DNA of 64,000 nucleotides from assembly GCF_029690045.1 (NCBI RefSeq), contig NZ_CP121464.1:2666001-2730000 (forward strand), read 5' to 3'. Positions 43,862-52,688 of the stretch are shown piece after piece. How positions within the stretch are numbered: position 1 is the first letter of the stretch; every line of letters starts with the position of its first letter. This stretch comes from Janthinobacterium rivuli. GTDB lineage: Bacteria > Pseudomonadota > Gammaproteobacteria > Burkholderiales > Burkholderiaceae_D. The notes below the pieces were generated by a model. That model made no database searches, had not been told where the DNA came from, and worked only from the letters and a program-made list of their open reading frames with translations. The position numbers and the translations under genes are program-made.

Positions 43862-44221
43862 TCAGGCTGGCGCCGTGGCCAGCGCATTGATGCGTGCCGC
43901 CATGGCGCGCGCATCAGGCACGCCCAGTACCAGGCGTGCCCATTTTTCGCCTTGCAATTCGATGACCAGTGGCTGCATGCCGCGCGTCATGAAGACGAAC
44001 TGGCGGTCACCGCCTTTGTGGTAAGTACCCGCCGAAATGACTCCCGGCAGGTTGGTGCCCGGTGCGCGCAAGCCCAAGGCCGCGCCACGGAAACCGTCAT
44101 CGTCGGTGGCGCCACGCACATGCCGCAGGGGAATGCACAGGTTGCCGTGGAAGGATGCCAGCTTTTCCCACAGGGCCAGGCGGATGGTCAGTGCATCGTC
44201 GTTCAATTCGAGGCTGGGCAT
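43862..44221 (-). CDS. Small PH-like domain protein of unknown function
   Basis: 119 residues from the ATG at 44219-44221, with GAAGGAGA upstream. All-beta pattern with TIRLALWEKLASFHGNLCIPLRHVRGA and GTYHKGGDRQFVFM, ending in a helix (DARAMAARINALA). This layout fits a bacterial PH-like fold. It overlaps the end of the tetR-type gene by 19 bp and is translated from the same transcript. Confidence 0.65.
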   Translation of the reverse strand: MPSLELNDDALTIRLALWEKLASFHGNLCIPLRHVRGATDDDGFRGAALGLRAPGTNLPGVISAGTYHKGGDRQFVFMTRGMQPLVIELQGEKWARLVLGVPDARAMAARINALATAPA

Positions 44222-44598
44222 GGTGTCTCCTTCGGTGGTTGATCCAGATGGCTTAACAGGCGTTCGCCCAGCAGGCGGGACGTATCGGCGCCTGTGTCCA
44301 GCACGGCTGCACGGCACAGCGCCGTGATCGCGGCGTCAGAGGGCGCCAGTTCCTTCAGGGCGATGATCAGCAAATCGACGGCTTCTTCCCGCGCCGGCCA
44401 GCCAGGCTGCAGTGCTTGTGTCAGCACGCGCTCAAACAGATGGCGCTTGGAGCCGAAAGCCTTGTACAGGCTGCCACGCAGCAAACCCGTCGCCTTGACC
44501 AGGTCATCGATCGACGCGGCGTTGTAGCCCAGGCTGCCAAAGACAGCGGCGGCCTGGCTGGTCACGGTGGCTTCGTCAAAGTTGCGCGGTCTGGCCAT
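44203..44598 (-). CDS. TetR-family transcriptional regulator, short form
   Basis: 131 residues; most TetR proteins are about 190, so the ligand-binding part is cut short. The helix-turn-helix is intact (AAAVFGSLGYNAASIDDLVKATGLLRGSLYKAFGSKRHLFE). A good promoter with a direct repeat lies just upstream. Likely an autorepressor that also controls the overlapping PH-like gene. Confidence 0.85.
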   Translation of the reverse strand: MARPRNFDEATVTSQAAAVFGSLGYNAASIDDLVKATGLLRGSLYKAFGSKRHLFERVLTQALQPGWPAREEAVDLLIIALKELAPSDAAITALCRAAVLDTGADTSRLLGERLLSHLDQPPKETPCPASN

Positions 44599-44648
44599 GG
44601 TAGCGGTGCAAAGTGTGCGGCGGGGCGGGATGCCCCGTGTCTGCCACC

Positions 44649-44677
44649 ACTATAGGCATTGGTGAACGATTGGTCAA
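44649..44677 (-). promoter_or_regulatory. Sigma-70-type promoter with direct repeats for tetR-type gene
   Basis: On the minus strand TTGACC (44677-44672) and TATAGT (44654-44649) are spaced exactly 17 bp. The spacer and -35 contain two ATTGGT repeats (plus-strand 44658-44663 and 44669-44674, 11-bp period), a plausible operator for the TetR protein encoded 50 bp downstream. Confidence 0.6.
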
Positions 44678-44680
44678 CAA

Positions 44681-45598
44681 CTATCTGCGGACAGTCGTTT
44701 CGCGCAGTTCCGGCCGCGGCGCCAGGTCTTGCGGCAGGCGCAGGGCGGACACGAGGCCCAGGCGCCGCAACAGCAGCAGCATCCACCAGCCCGGGTCCCA
44801 TTCGCCCGGCAGCAGGCCCAGCCTGGCTGAGCCCGGATACGCGTGATGGTTGTTGTGCCAGCATTCGCCCATGGTCAGCAGCGACGTCAGGCGGATATTG
44901 CGGCCTTGCACGGCGGCGCCGTCGACGTAAAAATGCATCTGTCCATGGTTGTGGGCGAAGTAGCCGATCAGCCAGTGGCCGAGCACGCCGGCGCTGACCC
45001 GCGCGCAGACGCCCCAGCAAACCAGGCCCCAGCCACCCCAGACGTAGAACAGCACGGCCCACGGCAGTTGCTGCAGCATCCAGCTTCTTTCCAGAAAGCG
45101 GTAAAAGCGGTCGTGCGCGATGCGCGCTTCGATGGCGATGTGCGGCGGGTGGTCGAGATCGAGGCGGCAGAACAATTGCCACCAGGCATCGCGCCAGAAG
45201 CCGGCGCCGTGGCGCAGATAGGGGTGGCAAGCGGGCAGGCGCTGCGCATAGTCGCGCAGTTCGTGCTGGCGCAGCAAGGCCAGCGGGCCGCTCAGGCCCA
45301 CCAGTACGCCCAGGTACACGAGCAGGTATTCCAGCCATTTTGGGCATTCAAAGCTGTCGTGGATCAGCTTGCGGTGGCTGCCCAGCGAGTGGCCGAACAG
45401 CAGGACGATGGCCGTGCTGACGATAAACAGCGCCACGCCCGTCCAGCTGAAGAAGCACAGGGCGCCAGACACGGCGCCGGCCAGCATGGCCGCCAGCCAT
45501 AGCGATGGCAACGGCGCAAAGCGCACCGTGCCGTCCAGCACGCTGTTGGCGTGGCTGGCGCGGGCGCGGTGGCCATCCAGGCTGGCCGCCGTCATCAA
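44681..45598 (-). CDS. Acyl-CoA/fatty-acid desaturase-like membrane protein
   Basis: 305 residues with several membrane helices. Histidine box 1 is HSLGSH (70-75), box 3 is WHNNHHAYPGSA. The middle box, normally HxxHH, reads RQHELRDYAQ around residues 110-119 with only one His (112); His125 and His130 lie further on. The iron-binding site may therefore differ from canonical desaturases. Its start overlaps the DUF3144 stop by ATGA, so expression is coupled. Confidence 0.75.
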   Translation of the reverse strand: MMTAASLDGHRARASHANSVLDGTVRFAPLPSLWLAAMLAGAVSGALCFFSWTGVALFIVSTAIVLLFGHSLGSHRKLIHDSFECPKWLEYLLVYLGVLVGLSGPLALLRQHELRDYAQRLPACHPYLRHGAGFWRDAWWQLFCRLDLDHPPHIAIEARIAHDRFYRFLERSWMLQQLPWAVLFYVWGGWGLVCWGVCARVSAGVLGHWLIGYFAHNHGQMHFYVDGAAVQGRNIRLTSLLTMGECWHNNHHAYPGSARLGLLPGEWDPGWWMLLLLRRLGLVSALRLPQDLAPRPELRETTVRR

Positions 45599-45912
45599 CC
45601 CTTGGGGGCCGACGACGGTTGCGTGTACTTGTCGAAGTTGGTGATGTAGTCGTTGAAGTTGTCGGTCAGCATGCGCTTGTACTGTTCCGTGAAGAAGGCC
45701 ACGGCGCCTTCCTTTTCTTCCTGCATCTTGGCCACGTCGTTGCTCTTGCTGGCGACGAGGAAGGCGTTGAAGCGGGCAGCTGCGTACAGCAGCGAGGTGG
45801 CCACTTCATTGCCTCCGCTGTGCATGCATTGCTCATTGGCCAGGGCGATGACCTGGTCGGCGCGTTCCCAGAATTCCGGGCCCGGTGCTGGTTTTGTCGT
45901 TGGTGTGCTCAT
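45595..45912 (-). CDS. DUF3144 domain protein
   Basis: 105 residues from the ATG at 45910-45912, with GAGGG upstream. It has the conserved helical pattern FWERADQVIALANEQ, SLLYAAARFNAFLVA and FFTEQYKRMLTDNFNDYI of DUF3144. Function unknown. Translationally coupled to the desaturase-like gene, which suggests a joint role. Confidence 0.8.
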   Translation of the reverse strand: MSTPTTKPAPGPEFWERADQVIALANEQCMHSGGNEVATSLLYAAARFNAFLVASKSNDVAKMQEEKEGAVAFFTEQYKRMLTDNFNDYITNFDKYTQPSSAPKG

Positions 45913-45982
45913 AAAATCCCTCATGAAAGTGCGCGCCAGTCTACACAGGGGGGCGCGGGCTGTCCAGCCGCGCGGCCGCCGC

Positions 45983-46489
45983 TCAGGGCGCTTGCAGGAT
46001 CTGTTCCACCAGCACGGCCAGCGGCTGGCGGATGTCGAGCACGATGCCGGCTTCGTCCGCCTGCAGTGGCTGCAGGGTGGCCAGCTGGCTGTCGAGCAGG
46101 CTGGCCGGCATGAAATGGCCGGGCCGCTGCAAGCGGCTTTCCAGCACGGCGCGCGGGCCGTCCAGGTGGACAAAGCGCAGGGCCGGGTCGCCTGCGCGCA
46201 GCACGTCGCGGTAGGCGCGCTTCAGGGCCGAGCAGGAGACGACGAGACCGCTGCCTTGCGCGCGGGCCGTGGCGATGCGCTCGCGCAGGGCGGCCAGCCA
46301 GCCGGTCCGGTCGCTATCGTCGAGTGCGATGCCGGCCGCCATCTTGGCCACATTTTCCGGGGAATGCACGTCGTCGCCTTCCACGTAGGGCACGTGCAAG
46401 GCGTCGGCCAGCAGGCTGCCGACGGCGCTCTTGCCGCAGCCGGACACGCCCATCACGACCCAGCGCACGGCGGGCACGCCCATGATCAA
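45983..46489 (-). CDS. gntK: Gluconokinase
   Basis: 168 residues. P-loop GVSGCGKSAVG near the N-terminus, then VEGDDVHSPENVAKMAAGIALDDSDRTGWL and GHFMPASLLDSQLATLQPLQADE, all GntK signatures. It makes 6-phosphogluconate from gluconate. It overlaps yfiB by ATGA and is the last gene of the yfiRNB operon, an unexpected companion. Confidence 0.93.
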   Translation of the reverse strand: MIMGVPAVRWVVMGVSGCGKSAVGSLLADALHVPYVEGDDVHSPENVAKMAAGIALDDSDRTGWLAALRERIATARAQGSGLVVSCSALKRAYRDVLRAGDPALRFVHLDGPRAVLESRLQRPGHFMPASLLDSQLATLQPLQADEAGIVLDIRQPLAVLVEQILQAP

Positions 46490-46989
46490 GGCGCCGACAC
46501 GATGACGGTGACGCGGCGGTTTTCCGCCTTGCCCGTCTTGCTGGCGTTCGAGGCCACGGGTTTACTCATGCCCAGGCCCTTGACGGTGATGTTGTCGCGC
46601 GGAATGCCCGAGGCGCTCATGGCGTCGGCCACCACGTTGGCGCGCGCCAGCGACAGCTTGTCGTTGTACGCTTCCGTGCCTTCGTTATCCGTATGGCCTT
46701 CCACGCGCATGTGGGTGATGCCCACTTTCAGCAGGGCGGCGCTGATTTTCTGGATGGCGACGCGGCTGGGCGGGATCAGCTTGGCGGCGTCGAACTCGAA
46801 CAGCAGCTTGTCGGTAAAGCTCAGTTCCCAGCCTTCGTCCGTCTGGTTGAAGCCTTGTTCCTTCAGGGTGGCGACTTGCTCGGCGTTGAACACGGGTTTG
46901 GTCTCTGGCGTGCTCTGGCAGGCGGCCAGCAGGCCCAGCATGAACAAGCCGAGGAAGCCTCGGCGTAATTGCGTGTAGATGGATTGCAT
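46486..46989 (-). CDS. yfiB: YfiB-like OmpA-domain lipoprotein
   Basis: 167 residues. Lipobox LLAACQS anchors it in the outer membrane. The OmpA-C domain carries the peptidoglycan-binding pattern EGHTDNEGTEAYNDKLSLARANVV. In Pseudomonas YfiB captures YfiR and thereby releases the cyclase YfiN. Gene order yfiR-yfiN-yfiB and overlaps support the same role here. Confidence 0.87.
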   Translation of the reverse strand: MQSIYTQLRRGFLGLFMLGLLAACQSTPETKPVFNAEQVATLKEQGFNQTDEGWELSFTDKLLFEFDAAKLIPPSRVAIQKISAALLKVGITHMRVEGHTDNEGTEAYNDKLSLARANVVADAMSASGIPRDNITVKGLGMSKPVASNASKTGKAENRRVTVIVSAP

Positions 46990-47005
46990 GGTGTTGCTCC
47001 TTGGT

Positions 47006-48277
47006 TCAGGGGTGAATATGGGGTTGCGGCAGGCGCGCGACCTGGCGCGTGCCGCGTTGCGCCTGCTTGGCGCGGTACATGGCTTCGTCCGCCGCGCCCA
47101 CCAGCGAGACGGCGTCGATGGCGTGATCGGGGAAGACGGCCACGCCGATGGTCAGCGAGCTGACGATGCTGTTGCCTGTAGGCAGTTCAATGGCTTGCGC
47201 CATGGCGGCGATGATGTTGTCGGCGATGTGCATGGCGTCGCTGCTGTTGCGCAGCGGCTTGAGCAGGATGGCGAATTCGTCGCCGCCCAGGCGCGCCACC
47301 AGGTCGCCTTCGCGCAATTGTTGCTTGATGCGCGCGGCGATCGTCACCAGCACCCGGTCGCCCGAGGCGTGGCCGAAGGTGTCGTTGATGTATTTGAAAC
47401 GGTCGCTGTCGAGGAACAGCACGGCCACCTTGCCATTGCCGACCCGCGCGTCGAGGATGGCGCGTTCCAGTTCCGCTTCCATGAAGGCGCGGTTCGACAG
47501 GCCCGTCAGGCTGTCGTGGTTGGCGCGGTGCGACAGCGAGGCGTGTTCCTTCTGCAGATGGCTTTGCCATGCTTCCAGTTCGTCGAGCAGGGCGTTGAAG
47601 TCGTCATTGATCTGGTTCAGTTCGGCGATATTGGCTGGCGGCACGCGCAGTTCGAACGAGCGGTCGCGCCGCACGCGGTGCGCCGTTTCCGCCAGGTGGC
47701 GCAGCGGCGACGTGATCTCCGTTTCCATGCGGCGCGACAGGCGCACGGCGACGACCAGGCTCAGTACCAGGCAAGCGAGCAGGCAGGACAGGCCGCTGAG
47801 CAGGAAGGGCAGCAGGCTGCGGCTGTGCGGCACCAGCTTGATGCTGCCGATGGCCTGTTCATTGCGCGTGATGGGGAAGGTCAGCGAATCGGGCAGCATC
47901 CAGCCCGTCAGCGCGCGTTCGATGTAGTAGCGCGTGCCGTGTTCGCCCCGTTCCCAGCGGGCCAGCACCTTGCCGGCCATGTCGCTCACTTGCGCCTGGT
48001 CGATATCTTCATTCACGCCGATCAGGGCCAGCGCTTCCCTGGCGGCCATGGAGTCGCCAAAGACGACGGCCCCTTCCACCGTGTAGCTCATCGAGCGGGC
48101 CACCAGGCGCAGGTTCTGGTCCGAATACACGCGCAGGGCCAGCAGCGCCACGGCCGTCAGGGTCAGGCCGGCCGCCAGCACGGCGATCAGCGACACGCTC
48201 AAGTGGGCGCGCCGCAGCACGCTGTCGAGCGTGGGGCGGGGCTGGCGGGCAGGCTTGTTGTTCAGGCGGGCGCTCAT
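47006..48277 (-). CDS. yfiN: YfiN/TpbB-type diguanylate cyclase
   Basis: 423 residues. Helix 1 at about 28-50, a periplasmic CHASE8-like domain at about 52-150, helix 2 at about 156-180 and HAMP to about 235. The GGDEF domain follows (LTGLSNRAFME onward), with an intact GGDEF active site (331-335) and an inhibitory I-site R322-x-x-D325 five residues upstream. It should make cyclic di-GMP when not held by YfiR. Overlaps yfiR by 4 bp. Confidence 0.93.
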   Translation of the reverse strand: MSARLNNKPARQPRPTLDSVLRRAHLSVSLIAVLAAGLTLTAVALLALRVYSDQNLRLVARSMSYTVEGAVVFGDSMAAREALALIGVNEDIDQAQVSDMAGKVLARWERGEHGTRYYIERALTGWMLPDSLTFPITRNEQAIGSIKLVPHSRSLLPFLLSGLSCLLACLVLSLVVAVRLSRRMETEITSPLRHLAETAHRVRRDRSFELRVPPANIAELNQINDDFNALLDELEAWQSHLQKEHASLSHRANHDSLTGLSNRAFMEAELERAILDARVGNGKVAVLFLDSDRFKYINDTFGHASGDRVLVTIAARIKQQLREGDLVARLGGDEFAILLKPLRNSSDAMHIADNIIAAMAQAIELPTGNSIVSSLTIGVAVFPDHAIDAVSLVGAADEAMYRAKQAQRGTRQVARLPQPHIHP

Positions 48278-48855
48278 GGCGGCGGTCCCTTGCGACGTGC
48301 AATTTGCAAGGCGTTTGGATGCACGCGCAGGCCGCTGCGGGCGATGGCGTCGAGGTTGACGTCAAAACCGATCTGCGCCTCGTTCAGGCGCAGGCAGAAC
48401 ATGGTGCCCACGGTGCAGGAGGTGCCCGGTTCGGCGACCGACAAGATCGGCTTGCCGATGATCTGCGCCAGCAGATGCTCGCGTTCGCCCTCGGGCAGGC
48501 TGCCCATGTAGACGACGTCGCATTCGCCGGCCGTGCTGGCCACCGCCGGGATTTTCACGCGGATGCGCTGGCCCAGGCTGGAAGCGGGCTTGTCGACGAT
48601 GGCCGCGCCGTAGCGGGGCGCACCGAGCATGCAGACGCGCACTTCCTGGCGCACCACGGGCCAGCGCACATAACTGATGATGCCAAACAGGACCTGGGCC
48701 ACCTCGGCGGGACGCCTGGCGTCGGCCGCCGCGCCCGTTTGCGCCCACGCCGCGCGCGGCGCCAGCACAGCGCAGGCGAGCAGCGAGGCCAGCAGCACGG
48801 CAGCGAGCAGGACGGGCGGCGCGGGGCGCTGCCGGTGGCGGGAAGAGGAGGGCAC
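48274..48855 (-). CDS. yfiR: YfiR-family periplasmic repressor of YfiN
   Basis: 193 residues with a signal peptide (about 1-39, ending AWAQ). Family motifs: VLFGIISYVRWP, VCMLGAP, GSLPEGEREHLLAQIIGKPILSV. The four cysteines of Pseudomonas YfiR are all present (Cys75, 112, 147, 154), so its two redox-sensitive disulfides are likely conserved. First gene of the operon. Confidence 0.92.
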   Translation of the reverse strand: MPSSSRHRQRPAPPVLLAAVLLASLLACAVLAPRAAWAQTGAAADARRPAEVAQVLFGIISYVRWPVVRQEVRVCMLGAPRYGAAIVDKPASSLGQRIRVKIPAVASTAGECDVVYMGSLPEGEREHLLAQIIGKPILSVAEPGTSCTVGTMFCLRLNEAQIGFDVNLDAIARSGLRVHPNALQIARRKGPPP

Positions 48856-49049
48856 GGCGTCGGTGTCTTTATGCAGGTCGGGTGGCTATTCAAATAGTTA
48901 CGCAGCAACACAGACTCTACGGAAGTCCCAGTTGAAAGTAAATCACGGCGCTACGCCATAAACCTTGCATTATAAACACGAATGTTAAAACTTGCATTCT
49001 TTGCCATGAGAATTACTTATCAACACTGCCATGCCGCCTCAAAGTGTTG

Positions 49050-50702
49050 CTATTCTTCCAATGTCGCTTCCAGCAAGTCGATTTCGCGCAGCAGGCGCAA
49101 ATGGATGGTGTCGTCCAGTTCGCCCGAGATGCGGCGGCGGAACAGTTCGTCCCGCTCGGCATTGAGCGCTTCCAGGCGCAGCGCCCGCTCGGCCTTGGCC
49201 AGTTCCTGCAGCCGCATCGCCTCGTCGTTGCTGCTTTCGCCATACGCGAGGCGGCGCCCGTAGGCTTCAATCAGGCGGTTGGCCGCCTCCGTGACGACTT
49301 GCTGCTTGTCATTCTTGTCGATGCCTTCGCACACTTTTTCCAGCCGCGCGATGGCCGCTTCGGCGGCGGCGGCGCGGGCGTTGCGCTCTTCCGTCGAGCG
49401 GCGCGCGGGCGGCGCGAACACCAGGCCCTTGGTCAGCAGGGGCAGGGTGACGCTGGCCAGCAGCAGCGACAATAAAATCACCCCCATGGCCAGGAAGATG
49501 ACGAGGTCGCGCGCGGGAAAGCGCGTGCCGTCGGGCAAGAACAAGGGCAGGGTCAGGATGCCGGCCAGGGTCAGCGCGCCGCGCACGCCCGCGAACGACG
49601 CCACCAGCAGCAAGCGCAGGCTGGGACGGGCCAGCAGCGCCGCGTCCTTCGATTCGCCCGCCACCTTCTTGTGGTGCTTGAACAGGGTCAGCTTCATGGA
49701 AATGAAGACCCACAGGAAGCGCATGAAGGTCAGTCCCACCGTGATGGCGATGACGAACAGCGGCAGTTTCCAGGCGCTGCCGGCGCCGATTTCGGCGGAG
49801 GCGGCCGGCAAGCCGGCAACGGTGGTGGGCAGTTGCGCGCCCAGCATGACGAAGATCACGCCATTCAGGACCAGTTGCACGGTATCCCACACGGCCTTGC
49901 GCTGGGTGCGCGTGGCGGCCAGCGGACGGCCGATCAGGTCGGCGTAATGCATGGACACGCCGGCCGTGGCGGCGGCCAGGATGCCGGAACCGTGGATTTG
50001 TTCGGCGCCCAGGTAGGCGGCGAACGGGATCAGGATGCTGATGAGAATTTGCAGGCCCGGCTCTTCGCCGACCTTGCTCACCAGCCATTTATTCGCCAGG
50101 CCCACGCCCCACGAAATGGCCAGGCCGATGATGATGCCGCCGCCCGCTTCCTGCAAGAAACTCAGCGAGGCGGCGCCGATGGAAAAGCCGCCCGTCATCA
50201 TGGCGCCCACGGCAAACGTGAAGCAGACGAGGCCCGACGCGTCGTTGAGCAGGGATTCGCCTTCGAGGATGTGCATCAGACGCGGCGGGATCGGGTTGCC
50301 GGCGGCAATCGCCGAGACGGCCACGGGGTCCGTCGGCGACAGGATGGCGCCCAGCGCGAAGGCGACGGCCAGCGGCACGCTGGGAATCAGCCAGTCGATG
50401 AAAAATCCCATGCCGAGCACGGTAAACAGCACGAGGCCGATGGCCAGCATCAGGATCGAGCGCGCGTCGGAAAAGAAGGCGCCCTTGGGAATGCGCCAGC
50501 CATCGAGAAACAGCAGCGGCGGGATGAAGAGCAGGAAGAAAATGTCGGGATCGAGCGGCACTTGCACGCCAAACACGGCCAATCCCGTGCCGCCGGCGAT
50601 CTGGATCAGCGGCAGCGGCAGCCTGACCCAGCGCGAGCGGGCGAGAAAGCCGCACAGGACGACGGTCAACACGAGGATGAGGATGATGGTAACGGTATGC
50701 AT
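49050..50702 (-). CDS. CPA1-family Na+/H+ antiporter
   Basis: 550 residues from the ATG at 50700-50702 (MHTVTIILIL), chosen because the hydrophobic region starts there; no strong ribosome site. Twelve helices with the CPA1 signatures FFLLFIPPLLFLDGWRIPK, GAILSPTDPVAVSAI and GESLLNDASGLVCF (the ND ion-binding pair). About 130 C-terminal cytoplasmic residues are highly charged and helical, a likely regulatory domain. Confidence 0.92.
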   Translation of the reverse strand: MHTVTIILILVLTVVLCGFLARSRWVRLPLPLIQIAGGTGLAVFGVQVPLDPDIFFLLFIPPLLFLDGWRIPKGAFFSDARSILMLAIGLVLFTVLGMGFFIDWLIPSVPLAVAFALGAILSPTDPVAVSAIAAGNPIPPRLMHILEGESLLNDASGLVCFTFAVGAMMTGGFSIGAASLSFLQEAGGGIIIGLAISWGVGLANKWLVSKVGEEPGLQILISILIPFAAYLGAEQIHGSGILAAATAGVSMHYADLIGRPLAATRTQRKAVWDTVQLVLNGVIFVMLGAQLPTTVAGLPAASAEIGAGSAWKLPLFVIAITVGLTFMRFLWVFISMKLTLFKHHKKVAGESKDAALLARPSLRLLLVASFAGVRGALTLAGILTLPLFLPDGTRFPARDLVIFLAMGVILLSLLLASVTLPLLTKGLVFAPPARRSTEERNARAAAAEAAIARLEKVCEGIDKNDKQQVVTEAANRLIEAYGRRLAYGESSNDEAMRLQELAKAERALRLEALNAERDELFRRRISGELDDTIHLRLLREIDLLEATLEE

Positions 50703-50892
50703 GAAGGAGCGGCGGCGTGCTGAAACGCTGATTATAAGGCGCAGCCCGCCTGCGGGCAGCACCTGCGTGTCATTGCGTACATACAACAAGTCACAATCGC
50801 GGTAAGATTCTCCCATTCATTGCCACAATCTGCCCTGCTGCCGCCGTCCGTGCGCGGCAGGCGCGTGCCTGGCCTCTTACCGGACTCCTGTT

Positions 50893-52191
50893 TTGCTCAA
50901 GAAAATCTTCACCGGCTTGCTGCTGTCGCTGGCATTGCTCATCGTGGCGGCCCTGGCCGCGTACCTGTATTACTGGCGCCCCGCGCTGGCGCCCATCGAT
51001 CCGCCTGCCGCCACGGCCTTTTCCCCGCAAGTGGTGGAGCGTGGGCGCATCCTGGCGGGCATGGGCAATTGCGCCGCCTGCCACACGGCCAAGGGCGGCG
51101 CCGAGTACGCGGGCGGCCACGGCCTGGCCACGCCGTTCGGCACGATATACGCGACGAATATCACGCCGGACAGGCAAACGGGCATCGGCCGCTGGTCGCT
51201 GGCCGCCTTCCAGCGGGCCATGCGCGAAGGCGTGGGCCGCGATGGCGCCCATTTGTATCCCGTCTTTCCGTACACCCATTTTAATCTTGTCTCGGATGCC
51301 GACCTGACGGCCCTGTACGCGTATGTCATGACGCGCCCACCCGTGTATGCGGTAGCGCCCGCCAACAGCGTGCCTTTCCCCCTGAACTTGCGTCCCTTGC
51401 AGGCAGGCTGGAAGCTGCTGTTCTTCAAGCCAGCCAGCTTTCAGCTGAACCCCGCGCAAGGCCTGGACTGGAACCGGGGCCGCTACCTGGCCGAAGGCCT
51501 GGCCCATTGCGCCGCCTGCCACACGCCGCGCAATGCGCTGGGCGCCGAGCTTGCGGGTTCGTCGTATCTGGGCGCGTCCATCGACCACTGGTATGCGCCG
51601 GCCTTGACCAGCGCCAATACGGCGCCCCTGCCGTGGACGCAGGACGAGCTGTACGCCTTTTTGCGCACGGGGGCGACGGCCCTGCACGGCGTGGCGGCAG
51701 GCCCCATGTCGGCCGTCGTGCACGAAGGCATGGGCGCTTCGCCCGATAGCGATATCCGCGCGCTGGCAACGTATTTTGCCGGCGTGGCCGGGGCGGAGCA
51801 ACGCCAGGTCGATACTGATACCGTGGTGAAAGCTGGCATCGCCCGCTCGCAGCGCGTCAGCCTGGTCGACAATGACCGTGGCGCCAGCCTGTACGTGGCC
51901 GCCTGCGCGGCTTGCCATTCGAACAGCGATGGCAAGCCCGCGGCGCTGCGGCCGGAACTGAGCCTGAACAGCGCCGTCAGCGCGCCCGATCCCGCCAACC
52001 TGATCCAGGTGATATTGCACGGCTTGAGCAAGGACGAAGCCATGCCTGGCGTGCTGATGCCCGGTTTTGCCGCCTCGCTGACGGACAATGACGTGGCTCA
52101 ACTGGCCGCCTATCTGCGCCGCAGCCGCAGCCACCAGCCGGCCTGGACGAATCTGGAAGCGGCCGTGGCGCGCGCGCGCGCCGGCAAGTAA
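50893..52191 (+). CDS. Membrane-anchored tri-haem cytochrome c (alcohol/aldehyde dehydrogenase type)
   Basis: 432 residues from a TTG at 50893; no ATG is available before the anchor. N-terminal helix (about 5-27), then three CxxCH sites: CAACH at 60-64, CAACH at 206-210 and CAACH at 338-342. The layout matches cytochrome subunits of membrane-bound alcohol or aldehyde dehydrogenases. It is followed 29 bp later by the 2Fe-2S and molybdenum subunits, so it should pass their electrons to the respiratory chain. Confidence 0.9.
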   Translation: MLKKIFTGLLLSLALLIVAALAAYLYYWRPALAPIDPPAATAFSPQVVERGRILAGMGNCAACHTAKGGAEYAGGHGLATPFGTIYATNITPDRQTGIGRWSLAAFQRAMREGVGRDGAHLYPVFPYTHFNLVSDADLTALYAYVMTRPPVYAVAPANSVPFPLNLRPLQAGWKLLFFKPASFQLNPAQGLDWNRGRYLAEGLAHCAACHTPRNALGAELAGSSYLGASIDHWYAPALTSANTAPLPWTQDELYAFLRTGATALHGVAAGPMSAVVHEGMGASPDSDIRALATYFAGVAGAEQRQVDTDTVVKAGIARSQRVSLVDNDRGASLYVAACAACHSNSDGKPAALRPELSLNSAVSAPDPANLIQVILHGLSKDEAMPGVLMPGFAASLTDNDVAQLAAYLRRSRSHQPAWTNLEAAVARARAGK

Positions 52192-52220
52192 TTCTTGAAA
52201 GTTTCTTATGTATAACACTC

Positions 52221-52688
52221 ATGTATAACCTTATTGTCAATGGCCAGCCCTTCGGCACCGAGGCCGACGCCGAGACGCCCCTGCTGTGGGTGCTGCGCGA
52301 TGAAGTCCATTTAAAGGGCACGAAGTTTGGCTGCGGCATCGGCATGTGCGGCGCCTGCACCGTGCACGTGGATGGCCGCGCCATGCGCTCGTGCATCACG
52401 CCGATTGCCGCCGTGGCCGGCTGCGCCATCACCACCATCGAAGGCCTGTCGCCCGATGGCACGCACCCGCTGCAGCGGGCGTGGCTGGCCACGCAAGCGC
52501 CCCAGTGCGGCTATTGCCAGTCGGGCCAGATCATGCAGGCGGCTACCTTGTTGAAAGATTATCCGCAGCCGACGGATGCGAATATCGATGCCGTCATGAG
52601 CGGCAACCTGTGCCGCTGCATGGCGTATGTGCGCATCCGCAAGGCCATTAAACTGGCGGCCGGCATGCAGGAGGCGCCCGGTGTTTAA
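52221..52688 (+). CDS. 2Fe-2S subunit of a molybdenum hydroxylase (IorA-like)
   Basis: 155 residues. Plant-type cluster cysteines Cys38, 43, 46, 58 ([10 protein letters not shown]) and the second cluster Cys96, 99, 131, 133 (CGYC and CRC) are complete. This is the small subunit of the xanthine-oxidase family. It overlaps the large-subunit start by 8 bp. Confidence 0.93.
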   Translation: MYNLIVNGQPFGTEADAETPLLWVLRDEVHLKGTKFGCGIGMCGACTVHVDGRAMRSCITPIAAVAGCAITTIEGLSPDGTHPLQRAWLATQAPQCGYCQSGQIMQAATLLKDYPQPTDANIDAVMSGNLCRCMAYVRIRKAIKLAAGMQEAPGV

